This document shows, one piece after another, positions 52,259 to 60,371 of a stretch of 64,000 nucleotides of DNA (position 1 is the stretch's first letter; every line of letters starts with the position of its first letter). A model generated the notes under the pieces. That model did not search any database. It was given only the letters and a program-made list of their open reading frames with translations, and was not told the origin of the DNA. Source of the stretch: an uncultured Clostridia bacterium (lineage in GTDB: Bacteria; Bacillota; Clostridia; Christensenellales; Borkfalkiaceae); the NCBI GenBank assembly GCA_937912025.1, contig CALDOZ010000026.1:1-64000 (forward strand), given 5' to 3'. Position numbers and translations under genes: made by a program.

Positions 52259-54145
52259 TCATTCCTTATTAATTAAATTATTTTGATTTTCTACGATAAA
52301 AAGTAGTTTTTTGTGATTTTTTATATGTTCGTTTAAACGGTTTTTATAGTCTGCATTTTCTTTGCTTTTATCTAAGGTTAATAACTTTCGTAAATGCTCG
52401 TCAACGTGAATATCATGTTCGTCGTAATCGTCTACTTCAACGGTTGTTTTTAACATTTCGATATTTTCTTTTTCTGCTTTTCCCCTATGAAGCGACGCTA
52501 AATCTTTGACGTTTTCAAGCGAGCCGTAACCTAAAATATCTAATAGTTTAGACTTCGTTCTATCAGATATTATACCGCCTTTATCACTTAACAATCCTAA
52601 GTTTAAAAGTTCTAAAATTGACGACTTTTTTTGAGCGGGCGAGCGTGTAACTTCGTTTTCGGTATCGAACACGATATCGTCGCTAGTTATGTCGCTTGAC
52701 TTAAAATAAAAGAGTTTAACCTTTTTATTATCCCCCGCGCTTTTCATAATTTTAGTATCTACCGCAAACTGTTTAAACAAGCGTAAAACGTGCTTACCAA
52801 TATTTTTAATTGCGTTTTTAAGCGAGTCTATCGTAACGTTCATTCTAGATTCGTCTTGCTCTAAAATAAGTTCGATTGCCGTTCCTGATAAGTTTGAAGA
52901 ATATAAATTAGTCATTCTTGAAATTTCACTTGAACCAGAAATATTTATAAACTCGCTCATAAGTCTTTCTTCTTCGTAAGTAAAATCAATTGGAACGTTG
53001 CCCATACTCATAATGCCCGGCGCTTTACTACCTTGTCTATAAACTAAAATTTTACCTGGCGATAAGCCTTCGTCGGCAAGTTCGTCTACGTCAACTGAGC
53101 CGTCTTCAACGGTAACGACACCCATACTAAGCCTATTTATAAACTCTTGCTTGCGATTTTTAACTGCGTTATACGCGCGCTGAACGGGAATTAACCTTTC
53201 AATTAAACTCGTACCGAAAAATGCGCCAGGCTTTAAGAGTGAAATTTGTCTAACGAAAGGATATCCACGCTTATTATTGCTAGCGTTTATATAAGGAAGT
53301 TCGCAAATTTGTAAAAGTTTATTACCTGCAACGGTAATTACCCTACCATTAGGATAATCGCTTGACGGACTTTCGTATTTTTCTATAACGAGAACGCTAT
53401 TTTTAACGCTACTAGATATTTTGCTTTGTTTAAATCCGCCGTTATAACTCATACCCGAACTTGAAAGTGTAAACACGTCTATATCTTCGCCTACTAAAGT
53501 TACGCCGTACAACGTTTTTACGTCGTCAACGTTCATTGCTTTTGCGTGAATAATACTTTTACAACTTTCAATATCATTTCTAAACAAACTATCGGGAAAA
53601 ATTTCAAAAGGCGGAACGACGGAAATATCAACGTCGCCGTCGTATATGTACTCGTTATTTTTATCACTAAGAAGTTTACCGCCTTGCGAATTCCAAATAA
53701 TTTTATAAAATACCGTACCGCAATTTTCGCTCCAATTACACGCTTCGTTAATTTTTTCATCAATGCGTAAGCGAGCGTACGTCGAGTTTAAAATTTCAGA
53801 AGAAATTTCCGCCGTTTTTAAGTCGCTATCGTCACTACTTGACGCTCTAACCGACATTATAGGTCTAACGTTAGACAGTTTTGCTAAGCGTATATCAATT
53901 ACGGGCGCAATGTGGTTATAAACGTTTCTGCTTTGCCAAAAATAGTATTTTTGCTCTTCAACTACTTCTCCCGTTGGCATAATTTCAGCGTATTGATTAC
54001 CTGCTAAATAATTTAAATTTAGTTGCCATTGTTTTTCAGTTTCAAATCTTTCTTTCCTACGCTCGTTAAAATCTTCAATTACGCTTTTAACGAGTTCTTC
54101 GTAATACTTTTCGTTTTCTTTATTAGTTTTTAGCGTTTGAGCCAT
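52259..54145 (-). CDS. Phage portal protein (P22-like)
   Basis: 628 residues, within the range of P22-type portals (725 in P22). NVYNHIAPVIDIRLAKLSNVRP near residue 75-96 is the characteristic clip/wing motif; NWSENCGTVFYKIIWN, then VPPFEIFPDS and KGYPFVRQISLLKPGAFFGTSL follow, and the helical crown is at the end. The dodecameric portal anchors the terminase and the adaptor. The first 22 bases overlap the zinc-peptide gene, indicating coupled translation. The frame is intact, without the decay common in old prophages. Confidence 0.88.
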   Translation of the reverse strand: MAQTLKTNKENEKYYEELVKSVIEDFNERRKERFETEKQWQLNLNYLAGNQYAEIMPTGEVVEEQKYYFWQSRNVYNHIAPVIDIRLAKLSNVRPIMSVRASSSDDSDLKTAEISSEILNSTYARLRIDEKINEACNWSENCGTVFYKIIWNSQGGKLLSDKNNEYIYDGDVDISVVPPFEIFPDSLFRNDIESCKSIIHAKAMNVDDVKTLYGVTLVGEDIDVFTLSSSGMSYNGGFKQSKISSSVKNSVLVIEKYESPSSDYPNGRVITVAGNKLLQICELPYINASNNKRGYPFVRQISLLKPGAFFGTSLIERLIPVQRAYNAVKNRKQEFINRLSMGVVTVEDGSVDVDELADEGLSPGKILVYRQGSKAPGIMSMGNVPIDFTYEEERLMSEFINISGSSEISRMTNLYSSNLSGTAIELILEQDESRMNVTIDSLKNAIKNIGKHVLRLFKQFAVDTKIMKSAGDNKKVKLFYFKSSDITSDDIVFDTENEVTRSPAQKKSSILELLNLGLLSDKGGIISDRTKSKLLDILGYGSLENVKDLASLHRGKAEKENIEMLKTTVEVDDYDEHDIHVDEHLRKLLTLDKSKENADYKNRLNEHIKNHKKLLFIVENQNNLINKE

Positions 54146-54329
54146 CAGTTTTCTCCTTGTTTTTGTAGTATAATTTAAGTGCAGTCAAAATTCCTTTCGC
54201 GCACTCGCTACAAAGTTTTATACTGTCGTATTTGTGTGAACTTTCGTGCTTATTTAAGTACACCGTTGAAATTCCCATACAACCTGGAACGTCACAACGT
54301 ATTTTGTTATTACAAACTATCGCTTTCAT
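54123..54329 (-). CDS. Small zinc-knuckle protein of the head cassette
   Basis: 68 residues with cysteines at 6, 12, 17, 40 and 43; C12-x4-C17 and C40-x2-C43 form a likely zinc knuckle (RCDVPGCMG and LCSECAKG). A lysine-rich tail follows. Small zinc proteins of this kind occur beside terminase genes in several phages, including HNH-type and DksA-like peptides, but this one lacks the HNH active-site histidines. It overlaps both the preceding small gene (20 bases) and the portal gene (23 bases). Role unknown; possibly DNA packaging or capsid assembly. Confidence 0.62.
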   Translation of the reverse strand: MKAIVCNNKIRCDVPGCMGISTVYLNKHESSHKYDSIKLCSECAKGILTALKLYYKNKEKTDGSNAKN

Positions 54330-54606
54330 AATTTTCCTCCGTCAAAATTTTTAATAATCGTTGTTTTTCGTTTTCTAACTCCTCATCAGAAAACTCTAAA
54401 TAATTAGTGTCTTGCTCTTTTATAGCAAGTAACAGTTTTACCGCTGAAACGTCAGGCGGAACGTTTTTGCTTACCACTTTTCGTTTAATCATTTTAACCG
54501 TGCCGTCGTCGTCTGCGGTGTATTCTTCGGTAACTTCGGTTGAATCGTAACCTATAGCGCGTTTTTTAAGCGCTTGTTCTATTTCTTTTACATTATTTAA
54601 CGTAAT
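54310..54606 (-). CDS. Small terminase-like ORF with no canonical start codon
   Basis: Strong coding sequence runs from just inside the end of the large-terminase gene to 54310: VKEIEQALKKRAIGYDSTEV, then VKMIKRKVVSKNVPPDVSA. The pattern ALKKRAIGYD...VPPD followed by a helix is typical of small-terminase-like proteins and short terminase accessories. The ATG at 54492 would discard the best-conserved 35 residues. Upstream of it the frame opens at 54619 with no ATG, GTG, TTG or CTG; only an ATT (54604-54606) and ACG (54601-54603) lie near a GGAGG at 54610-54614. It could start at one of these or arise by a ribosomal frameshift from the terminase. Length 98 residues if ATT is used. Confidence 0.65.
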   Translation of the reverse strand: MTLNNVKEIEQALKKRAIGYDSTEVTEEYTADDDGTVKMIKRKVVSKNVPPDVSAVKLLLAIKEQDTNYLEFSDEELENEKQRLLKILTEENYESDSL

Positions 54607-56023
54607 TACCTCCTTTGCGTTTTAAGTTGCGAATTAGTTTTAATTTATCTTTTTGTACGTCGGTTAGCGGTTCGTTATTTTTAGCGCTAACGGGCTTACT
54701 CATAATATAGTATCTAAGTTCGTCTAGCGCGTGGTCGTCAGTTTTATAAGGAACGTCGCCATTACCCCATCTGTACGCTTTTATTTCGCGAATTAAATTT
54801 ACGCAGTTTTCAAATATAAATATTTTATTGTTTTTAAAATAACTTTTTACTCTATTTATTCCTGTAAAAAGGTCTTTATTTACGTTCGTATTGACGTTAA
54901 TGCCGTTATCTAAAAACAGTTCGGCAACACTTTTAGAGTACGCAAGAGTTTTTTGATTAGCCGCAGAGTCTATAAGCGCGTTAATTTTTCCGTTAAACCC
55001 TAACCTCCAACCAATTTTACTGCTAATTTTTTTAATAATTTTAGAATGTTCTTCAACGCTAAGCCCCGCTTCAAAATGCTCGGCAACAACGTAAACGTTA
55101 CCGTCGTAATCAACGGCGTACCAATGGCAAGATAACGGATTTTTTAGCCCCGGGTCGATAGATAAAGTATCTTGCCAATCGTATGGAATTGTAAAAGGTT
55201 TTATAACGTGAACGTTCTCGTCAAATTCTGGATATACAGGCCCGCTATCGTCGCAAAAATAACCAAATCGCCTTGATTGAAGTTCACTCTCAGACATTGA
55301 TTGAGTTAAATATTTAATTTCTTTCTTGCTAAGATATGGGTTATCTTTCCACTCGATAAACTCGTACCAAACGTCTTTATTATTGTTTTTATTAAGAAAA
55401 ATCTCGTTATAAACGAAGGTCAAGCCTTTAAGCGGTGTCATCGTGCCGAAAATATCACCGCATTTATCAATAACTCTCATTCTACACTCATCGTAAATTT
55501 CTTTGGGCGGTTCTTCGTCAAACCACACGAAATCGAGCGACGAGCCTTGAAATTTTTCTCTGCCTTGGTCGCAACTTTTAAAGCCGATAGTTGAAATTCC
55601 ACCAAAAACGTTTTTTATTTTTATTTGGTCTATAACGCCTGACGACGGACTGTCTTTTTTACCAGATAGCATAGTAATATCAACAATCCAATCGGGGTTT
55701 AAGTATTTTAAAATTTTATCTTGAGCAACGTCGCGCTGAACTTGTGTTGAAAGTGAAACAACCCAACCGAAAACGTTGTTTCTATTTTTTCTATAAGGGT
55801 GAATACCCCTTGCAAAATAAATACTTTCAACTGCTCCGCACTCTGTTTTACCTGTTCTATTTCCGCCGAAAACCCACCTATTGCGCTTTTTACACTTGTG
55901 AAAAGCTATTTGTTTTTTGTGCTTTTTTTTGCCTGAGTTGTACCTAAGTAGCAAATTGTTATCGTAACGACGTTGTTGTTCTTTTTCTATATCTTTTATT
56001 CTTTTTATAATTTCCGTTGTCAT
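54593..56023 (-). CDS. Terminase large subunit
   Basis: 476 residues, the DNA-packaging ATPase and nuclease. Walker A is GGNRTGKT at residues 53-60, Walker B FVWFDEEPP at 165-172 with catalytic E170, and coupling motif GTMTPL near 193-198. The RNase-H-like nuclease carries D290 (SIDPGLKNP), D352 (LIDSAANQ) and a third acidic residue in HALDELRYY. All motor and nuclease residues are present, so the protein should be functional. AAGGA precedes the ATG. It ends within the small terminase-like ORF's reading frame. Confidence 0.92.
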   Translation of the reverse strand: MTTEIIKRIKDIEKEQQRRYDNNLLLRYNSGKKKHKKQIAFHKCKKRNRWVFGGNRTGKTECGAVESIYFARGIHPYRKNRNNVFGWVVSLSTQVQRDVAQDKILKYLNPDWIVDITMLSGKKDSPSSGVIDQIKIKNVFGGISTIGFKSCDQGREKFQGSSLDFVWFDEEPPKEIYDECRMRVIDKCGDIFGTMTPLKGLTFVYNEIFLNKNNNKDVWYEFIEWKDNPYLSKKEIKYLTQSMSESELQSRRFGYFCDDSGPVYPEFDENVHVIKPFTIPYDWQDTLSIDPGLKNPLSCHWYAVDYDGNVYVVAEHFEAGLSVEEHSKIIKKISSKIGWRLGFNGKINALIDSAANQKTLAYSKSVAELFLDNGINVNTNVNKDLFTGINRVKSYFKNNKIFIFENCVNLIREIKAYRWGNGDVPYKTDDHALDELRYYIMSKPVSAKNNEPLTDVQKDKLKLIRNLKRKGGNYVK

Positions 56024-56097
56024 TTCGACACATTTCCTTACCCAACTTTCTTTTTTGCTAATTTTTTCAATTTGAAATTTTATATAATGGCTTTACC

Positions 56098-56862
56098 ATG
56101 CTAAAAAAAGCCTTTATTATATTTAATTTTTTTGTTTATTTAACTATTTTTATATTTATATCCTTTAACGTACCGCCAAGTTTTGTTAATGCAAGCGATA
56201 GCGTTTACCTACGCGTTTTAGATACAGACGTTTACGTTTATAGCGATGCCGAACTAACAAATAAAATTTTTAAACTGCCTTACGGGTATTTTGTTAAAGC
56301 GGAAAACGTTGGTAGCGAAAGCACGCGCATCGTTTACGGTGAAGATAACGGCGACTACCCCGTAATTATGGGTTACGTCAAAACTTCTAAACTAAAAAGC
56401 GTAAACGCAGTACCTACAAAACCATTTGCTATTATTAAAGTATCAACTGAAGTTTCAGATATTTTATTTAACGATGGTGAACTAAAAAAAGCGTACTTTA
56501 ACGTTCCAGCGGAAACGTTTATGTATTATTACGGCGATTATGTAAACGAAAGCGCAACCTTATGCTACGTTTATTGTAAAAACAAACTTGGGTATATTGA
56601 TAAAAGTTGTTTAAACCCCTTTTACGTTCCAGATAGCCCCGACGAAATTGTTACCGATACAAAAAACGAAACTAGTGGCGATACTTCAACTGAAAACGAA
56701 CAAACTAACAATAATCAGGCGTCTTCAAATATAGGTGAAAATTTACAAATTATAATAATAGTTGGAATATCAATTATTTCAATATCGGTAGTTTACTTTT
56801 TATTTAAGCCGTCTAAAACTAAAACGCCGGAAGAATACGCTACCGATTTAGAAGAAGAATAG
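56098..56862 (+). CDS. Membrane-anchored SH3-like envelope protein
   Basis: 254 residues. An N-terminal hydrophobic signal (about 4-30) ends near FVNASDS. Two SH3-like beta modules follow (about 33-95 and 105-170: YVYSDAELTNKIFKLPYG; LCYVYCKNKLGYIDKSCL), then a Ser/Thr/Asn-rich linker, a membrane span (about 222-243) and a short acidic cytoplasmic tail. The orientation suggests SH3 modules outside the cell. A TATAAT box (56083-56088) lies only 9 bases before the ATG and no ribosome binding site is visible, hinting at a leaderless mRNA. It sits on the opposite strand between terminase and regulator genes. It resembles the C-terminal half of the protein encoded at 57760. Confidence 0.65.
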   Translation: MLKKAFIIFNFFVYLTIFIFISFNVPPSFVNASDSVYLRVLDTDVYVYSDAELTNKIFKLPYGYFVKAENVGSESTRIVYGEDNGDYPVIMGYVKTSKLKSVNAVPTKPFAIIKVSTEVSDILFNDGELKKAYFNVPAETFMYYYGDYVNESATLCYVYCKNKLGYIDKSCLNPFYVPDSPDEIVTDTKNETSGDTSTENEQTNNNQASSNIGENLQIIIIVGISIISISVVYFLFKPSKTKTPEEYATDLEEE

Positions 56863-57336
56863 TTATTTAACATCTTCTTTTTTGCTTTTTACTTTACTTC
56901 TTTGTTTTAACGTAACCATTTTATGTATTTGAGAAATGTATGCAATTTTTAAGCAATTATTTTCAAACCACTCTTTAGTAACGCCAAGACCTTCTAATGC
57001 TTGACAAAAATTTTTAAGCGCTCTAACTTGCATTCTGTAATATTTTCGCGACGTGTGGTCAAACTCTCCACTCGGCGTAACGCCAAAATACTTATAATCT
57101 ATTAAAATCTTGTCACGCTGACTTAGTTTTGATAACGCCTTATCTACCACTTCTTTAAGTTCGATTAAAATTTTCATTGCTTCAATAAGAGCTAGAATTT
57201 TTTCCGCTAATATCTCAGTTGATGAAAAATTGTAAAATGAGTTTTTTGCTTTTGCTTTAATAATTTCTTCTATCTGCATTGTTAACGGAACTAATGCTTT
57301 ATACGATTGTAAAATTGTTTTTGCATAACTTGTCAT
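56863..57336 (-). CDS. Sigma-70-region-4-like / ArpU-type late regulator
   Basis: About 157 residues, all helical and basic. LSKLSQRDKILIDYKYFGV near residue 90-108 resembles the helix-turn-helix of sigma-70 region 4 and of ArpU-type phage late-gene activators, which sit just upstream of terminase genes in Firmicutes prophages. The C-terminal tail is lysine-rich. Start ATG at 57334-57336 with AAGG 9 bases upstream. It probably activates the terminase-to-coiled-coil transcript; the terminase gene itself has no strong promoter in the 74-base gap before it. Own promoter at 57393-57421. Confidence 0.6.
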   Translation of the reverse strand: MTSYAKTILQSYKALVPLTMQIEEIIKAKAKNSFYNFSSTEILAEKILALIEAMKILIELKEVVDKALSKLSQRDKILIDYKYFGVTPSGEFDHTSRKYYRMQVRALKNFCQALEGLGVTKEWFENNCLKIAYISQIHKMVTLKQRSKVKSKKEDVK

Positions 57337-57360
57337 ACGCACCTACCTTACTAAAAATAT

Positions 57361-57380
57361 TTTGTTCGGGTTTTGTTCGG
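57361..57380 (-). promoter_or_regulatory. Tandem GTTCGG repeats downstream of the regulator promoter
   Basis: GTTCGG occurs at 57364-57369 and 57375-57380, 11 bases apart, one helical turn. The minus strand reads CCGAAC twice, which is a LexA-type half site. They lie just downstream of the predicted transcription start, a natural position for a repressor. Confidence 0.55.
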
Positions 57381-57392
57381 TTTTACAAACTG

Positions 57393-57421
57393 ATTATATA
57401 CACACCATTTTTCATTTTCAA
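57393..57421 (-). promoter_or_regulatory. Promoter of the late-regulator gene
   Basis: Minus strand TTGAAA (57416-57421), 17-base spacer, TATAAT (57393-57398). Confidence 0.8.
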
Positions 57422-57481
57422 GGTTATATGACACAAAATTTAGCATTAAATATGTAAAATTTTTTATTTTGTCAGTAACGC

Positions 57482-57509
57482 TTGACTTTTAAAAAATTTA
57501 GTTTACAAT
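57482..57509 (+). promoter_or_regulatory. Possible plus-strand promoter beside the LexA-like box
   Basis: TTGACT (57482-57487), 16-base spacer, TACAAT (57504-57509). No gene follows closely; the only short frame is 19 codons. It may drive a non-coding transcript or be a relic of a lost phage gene. Confidence 0.45.
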
Positions 57510-57518
57510 ATATAAACA

Positions 57519-57532
57519 CGAACATTTGTTCG
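57519..57532. promoter_or_regulatory. LexA/DinR-type box
   Basis: CGAACATTTGTTCG is a perfect palindrome at the outer five positions with the GAAC-N4-GTTC core recognised by Gram-positive LexA. It lies about 10 bases past the -10 of the plus-strand promoter and about 180 bases from the regulator start. The rest of the 417-base gap 57343-57759 holds the promoters listed here and AT-rich DNA, with no convincing gene. Confidence 0.6.
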
Positions 57533-57702
57533 CTTTTATAATAAAAAAATAAATATGACAGTTTTGGTGGTTTTTTTATTTTACTGTCAAAATTTTGCTA
57601 ATAAAAATTTTTAAATAATTATTAAAAGTTAAATTTAGGTTGTAAATAGGTAAAGATTTTTTTAAGCAATTATTTTATTAAGGTAAATTAGTTAAAAAAG
57701 CC

Positions 57703-57731
57703 TTGAAAAATTTACAATATACTGTTATACT
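57703..57731 (+). promoter_or_regulatory. Promoter of the 849-residue envelope-protein gene
   Basis: TTGAAA (57703-57708), 17-base spacer, TATACT (57726-57731); AAGGTG lies 6 bases before the ATG. Confidence 0.8.
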
Positions 57732-57759
57732 TAATATGTAATTAAGTATAAGGTGTATT

Positions 57760-60309
57760 ATGAACGCAATAAAAAAACTTTTATTATCAATATTATCGTT
57801 AGCGTGTGCCATAACATTATCGGCAGGCGTTTTACTTGCGTTAAAAACTACCGCCAATGCTTCTACACCACTCACCTCAACAAACACTACGATGTTTATG
57901 CCTGCTACTAAACTTGAGTTTTATAATTTAAACTCTCCGCAAGCAATATGTTATCAAGACGGGTACTTAATTATTTCTGAATATCATAAAGACGCGGTTA
58001 CCGGCATAGAAAACAATAAACTTATAGTATACAATCCAAACACTCAAACGTATGAAGTTAATTTATCGCCGTCGCTCGTTAACGTAACGTGCGTTGCTAA
58101 ATATAATAATTACGTTTTACTTTTAATTGACTCGGCGATTTTTACTTTATCGCTTGACGATATTTCGGCAACCCCGATTGATACGGGTATAAGAGTTGGT
58201 AAGTCGTTTAGCGTTAATAAGAATGCAATAGTTACAAATACGTCGTCTGGAATATACAAATACAACATTACAGACGCTAACGGCTCACTTCAATTTACTA
58301 AGATTGACGAAAATTACGTTACGGGCGTTTTATCTTGCTTGCTTACCGATAACGGCGATTTTTACTATTTCGTTAGCGGAACGGGACTTATTTGCCGTAA
58401 GCCTGACGGTGGCGAAAGTGTTATTTATAAATCAGTTCCTGAAGTTGACATTGCTCCGTCGCACATGGCTGAAATTGGCGATTACGTTTACTTTACAGCG
58501 CCTAGCGGTTTATATAAAGTTAAAAAAGTAGAAAATTCTACGCTTACTAAAATTATTGCCGTTACAAACGATGGTGGTCTTGGCTCGCTTAGTTCCCCTG
58601 CCGGCATTACTGTTAAAAATGGTAAACTTCTTGTGGCGGACACTAATTTAAACTGCATACAAGAAATTGACCCAACGGTAGATACTTTTACAAACTTTGC
58701 TATAACTACTGAATCAACCGCTGATTATAGGCTTACAAATAACGCAACCGACCTTTGTTTAAGCGAAAATTACATATACGCTTTAGATAACGCAACAATT
58801 TTAGACGGCGAGCAAAACCCAATTAAACGTATTGTTAAAATTTCGCTTGACAGTCAAAATAAATCTTATGAAAAAATTGATTTATCAAGCGTATATCAAA
58901 ATAATAGCGACTTAGAAAGTATTAAGTTTGCTTGTTCTGACACTCACACGTTGATATCTGACGGTGAAAAAGTTACCCTTTATAAACAAGTTGAAGGAAA
59001 ACCTATTACCTTAGAAAAAGTTTTTGAATATCAAAAACGCGCTACTGCAGTTTATTATCTTGATAATGATTTTTACTTTTCTAATTATTATATAGACGTA
59101 TATTCTGCAAACGAAGCGTTTACTCAAATTTATAAACTTCAATTACCGTCGCAAAACAATGAACTTACAAATTTTACCGTTACTCCAATAACTACTAATG
59201 AAGAAAACTTAAACTTTTCAAAAGCAATAAGCGGTATTCCTACTGACTTGACGGTTGATATTTTCGGTAACGCTTACGTTTTAACACAAAATAGCGAAAC
59301 TTCACCTACCGAATATAAAATTCATAGATATTATAGCGGTAGCGTCGTATCGTCAAACGCAATAACTAACCGCCCTATTGGTATTGACACCGATTTTGCA
59401 GGTAACGTTTACGCATTGTTTGACGGGCACGTTTCAAAATACGAATTTAAAAACGGCGCAACAACGAGCGTTAATATTACGGTTAATTCCGACTTGATGG
59501 CTCTTGAAGATATTGCCCTTAACTACCGTAGCGATAAAGCGTACTTTTTATCAGATGCGTGTATTTTAGTAACAAGCGATAATTCGTTAAACGTTCAAAA
59601 CTTATCACGAATTTGCGCTGATAGCGTTAAACCTAAAGAATTACAAACAAGTCAACAATTTATAACGGTAGACAAAAACGCTAAACTATTTAAAGTTACT
59701 ATCGGCGATTACACAGTTATAGAAAATAAAAACTATTTTAGTAAAATAGAGCCTATATCAACACCTAACACAAAACGCGTTTACTTAATAATTGCCGACG
59801 TTGATGACGATTATTACTTAATTTCATACTCACAAAAATTAACGGCGCTCGTTAAAAAATCATCGGTACAAGTAAATTCTTCAACGTCTATCGTTCCACC
59901 TGAAAACTATGAACTTTTAGGTATTACCGTTGAAAATTTAAACGGCGAAAGTAAAATCATTTCTAACGACGTTGACACCTTCTCTCGCCCAATATTTGAT
60001 AGTAAATACCAAATTAATACTGTAAAAAAAGGCGATACTGTAAAACTCAAAACAAAAGTTAAGTTTAACGATTTAACGTTTATTTTAGTTGAAGATAATT
60101 TAGGCGCAACTATCGGTTATATTCCAGAAGGTTATTTAGTTGACAATATTTTAGTAAAAACTACAACGTCAACAAGCCATAGCGACACCGTTTTTGAAGA
60201 CGGAGAAAAACGCAAGCGCGACGTTTTAATGATTATGATTATTGCCTTTACTTTAACCGCTGCTTCACTACTTATTGAATTTAAAACGCTATTTAAAAAA
60301 TCTGAATAA
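57760..60309 (+). CDS. Secreted, membrane-anchored beta-propeller (NHL/YncE-like) protein with SH3-like tail
   Basis: 849 residues. Signal peptide at 1-33 (KKLLLSILSLACAITLSAGVL in outline, cut near ANAS). About 600 residues of propeller repeats follow, with strand units such as NSPQAICYQDGYLIISEY, GVLSCLLTDNGDFYYFVSG, SSPAGITVKNGKLLVADTN and GIPTDLTVDIFGNAYVLT. Two SH3-like modules (about 655-700 and 730-805, ending LGATIGYIPEGYL) lead to a C-terminal membrane span (about 822-842) and a short basic tail. The propeller should face outside and could bind a ligand, glycan or phage-like particle. It shares architecture with the 254-residue protein encoded at 56098. Transcribed from its own promoter; the family is not further recognised. 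Confidence 0.7.
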   Translation: MNAIKKLLLSILSLACAITLSAGVLLALKTTANASTPLTSTNTTMFMPATKLEFYNLNSPQAICYQDGYLIISEYHKDAVTGIENNKLIVYNPNTQTYEVNLSPSLVNVTCVAKYNNYVLLLIDSAIFTLSLDDISATPIDTGIRVGKSFSVNKNAIVTNTSSGIYKYNITDANGSLQFTKIDENYVTGVLSCLLTDNGDFYYFVSGTGLICRKPDGGESVIYKSVPEVDIAPSHMAEIGDYVYFTAPSGLYKVKKVENSTLTKIIAVTNDGGLGSLSSPAGITVKNGKLLVADTNLNCIQEIDPTVDTFTNFAITTESTADYRLTNNATDLCLSENYIYALDNATILDGEQNPIKRIVKISLDSQNKSYEKIDLSSVYQNNSDLESIKFACSDTHTLISDGEKVTLYKQVEGKPITLEKVFEYQKRATAVYYLDNDFYFSNYYIDVYSANEAFTQIYKLQLPSQNNELTNFTVTPITTNEENLNFSKAISGIPTDLTVDIFGNAYVLTQNSETSPTEYKIHRYYSGSVVSSNAITNRPIGIDTDFAGNVYALFDGHVSKYEFKNGATTSVNITVNSDLMALEDIALNYRSDKAYFLSDACILVTSDNSLNVQNLSRICADSVKPKELQTSQQFITVDKNAKLFKVTIGDYTVIENKNYFSKIEPISTPNTKRVYLIIADVDDDYYLISYSQKLTALVKKSSVQVNSSTSIVPPENYELLGITVENLNGESKIISNDVDTFSRPIFDSKYQINTVKKGDTVKLKTKVKFNDLTFILVEDNLGATIGYIPEGYLVDNILVKTTTSTSHSDTVFEDGEKRKRDVLMIMIIAFTLTAASLLIEFKTLFKKSE

Positions 60310-60320
60310 TTTTACAACAA

Positions 60321-60353
60321 AAAAACGCTCGAGAAAAAATCTCGGGCATTTTT
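60321..60353. terminator. Intrinsic terminator between convergent genes
   Basis: GCTCGAG paired with CTCGGGC around AAAAAAT, with flanking A- and T-runs on both sides. It serves the envelope-protein gene and the radical SAM gene. Confidence 0.78.
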
Positions 60354-60371
60354 AATTATTTAATTTTTTAA

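Larger units (their letters stand above)
46389..57336 (-). mobile_element. Phage-derived head/neck gene cassette (P22-like order), gene-transfer-agent-like or remnant prophage
   Basis: Eleven minus-strand genes: regulator, large terminase, small terminase-like ORF, zinc peptide, portal, scaffold, major capsid protein, gp4-like adaptor, gp10-like hub, beta-rich protein, coiled-coil protein. A plus-strand envelope gene lies between regulator and terminase. Gene order from terminase to hub copies P22-type podoviruses. Missing are integrase, excisionase, repressor, replication genes, tape measure, tail sheath or tube, tailspike, holin and endolysin. No tRNA, direct att repeats or transposase was seen at either edge. 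All frames are intact and composition is host-like. The element boundaries are inferred from gene content and from the independent promoter at 46315-46343. Confidence 0.75.

Noticed and set aside
46389..57336. Call as a complete inducible prophage
   Set aside because: No integrase, repressor, replication, tail or lysis gene is present and no attachment site is visible within the window.
57533..57759. Short plus-strand ORF (19 codons) behind the LexA-like box as an SOS peptide
   Set aside because: It has no ribosome binding site and no protein-like composition; the region looks non-coding.
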